NCBI GenBank assembly: GCA_002401055.1
Contig: NVRZ01000221.1
Coordinates: 1-5,915, forward strand
DNA: 5,915 nucleotides
DNA from: Bacteroidota bacterium
Lineage (GTDB): Bacteria > Bacteroidota > Bacteroidia > NORP154
Direction: 5' to 3'
Below are positions 5,888-5,915 of the stretch, piece by piece. Numbering within the stretch: the stretch's first letter is position 1; every line of letters starts with the position of its first letter. A program made the position numbers and the translations under genes. The notes under the pieces were generated by a model. It worked only from the letters and a program-made list of their open reading frames with translations. It ran no database searches and was not told where the DNA came from.

Positions 5888-5915
5888 AATTTGATAAAAG
5901 AAAGCAAAGGAATAA
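5878..5915 (+). CDS. Possible start of a downstream gene (partial)
   Basis: ATG 5878 opens a frame of 12 codons (MDVKFDKRKQRN) that is still open at the window edge. It overlaps the end of the candidate small ORF, and its basic, polar start would suit a cytoplasmic protein. Too little is visible to judge the product or whether this frame is really coding. Confidence 0.2.
   Translation, partial: MDVKFDKRKQRN

Overview
The window looks like chromosomal DNA from a Bacteroidota bacterium (Cytophagales or Flavobacteriales-like). Four things point there. The large central gene is a carboxypeptidase-regulatory-like/DUF5686 outer-membrane protein, a family typical of that phylum. Two Bacteroidota-type promoter elements (TAnnTTTG) lie upstream of genes. 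Starts lack clear Shine-Dalgarno sequences. The DNA is AT-rich, with short lipoprotein signals and a TPR/coiled-coil signature common in Bacteroidota sensor proteins. No rRNA, tRNA, CRISPR array, transposase or phage gene was seen.

Layout. (1) Positions 1-133, minus strand: the start of a lipoprotein gene, cut by the window edge, with an exact TATCTTTG promoter element behind it. (2) Positions 134-405: a divergent intergenic region with an 11-bp bulged dyad just ahead of the next gene. (3) Positions 406-1053, plus: a small secreted protein made almost wholly of six 32-residue repeats, probably a six-bladed tectonin-like beta-propeller. (4) Positions 1070-1744, plus, 16 nt later: a signal peptide, TPR-like helices, a charged coiled coil and three membrane helices, resembling a sensor protein without its kinase. 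(5) Positions 1745-1877: a convergent intergenic region filled by a nested palindromic repeat of the GCATTGCGA...GAAGCAAT type. (6) Positions 1878-2225, minus: a four-helix DoxX-like membrane protein. (7) Positions 2346-4862, plus: the DUF5686 outer-membrane protein, divergent from DoxX, with a promoter candidate that reaches into the DoxX start. (8) Positions 5009-5800, plus: a lipoprotein of unknown function. (9) Positions 5801-5915: a possible 25-codon ORF and the possible start of another gene.

Most of the identifiable products are directed to the cell envelope (two lipoproteins, an outer-membrane barrel, two inner-membrane proteins and one secreted propeller). Only the 406-1744 pair looks like a functional unit. 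A secreted repeat propeller followed closely by a kinase-less TPR/membrane protein could be an envelope sensing or scaffolding module, but this is inference. The most unusual DNA features are the 3 x 2 internal architecture of the propeller gene and the compound palindrome at 1753-1884.
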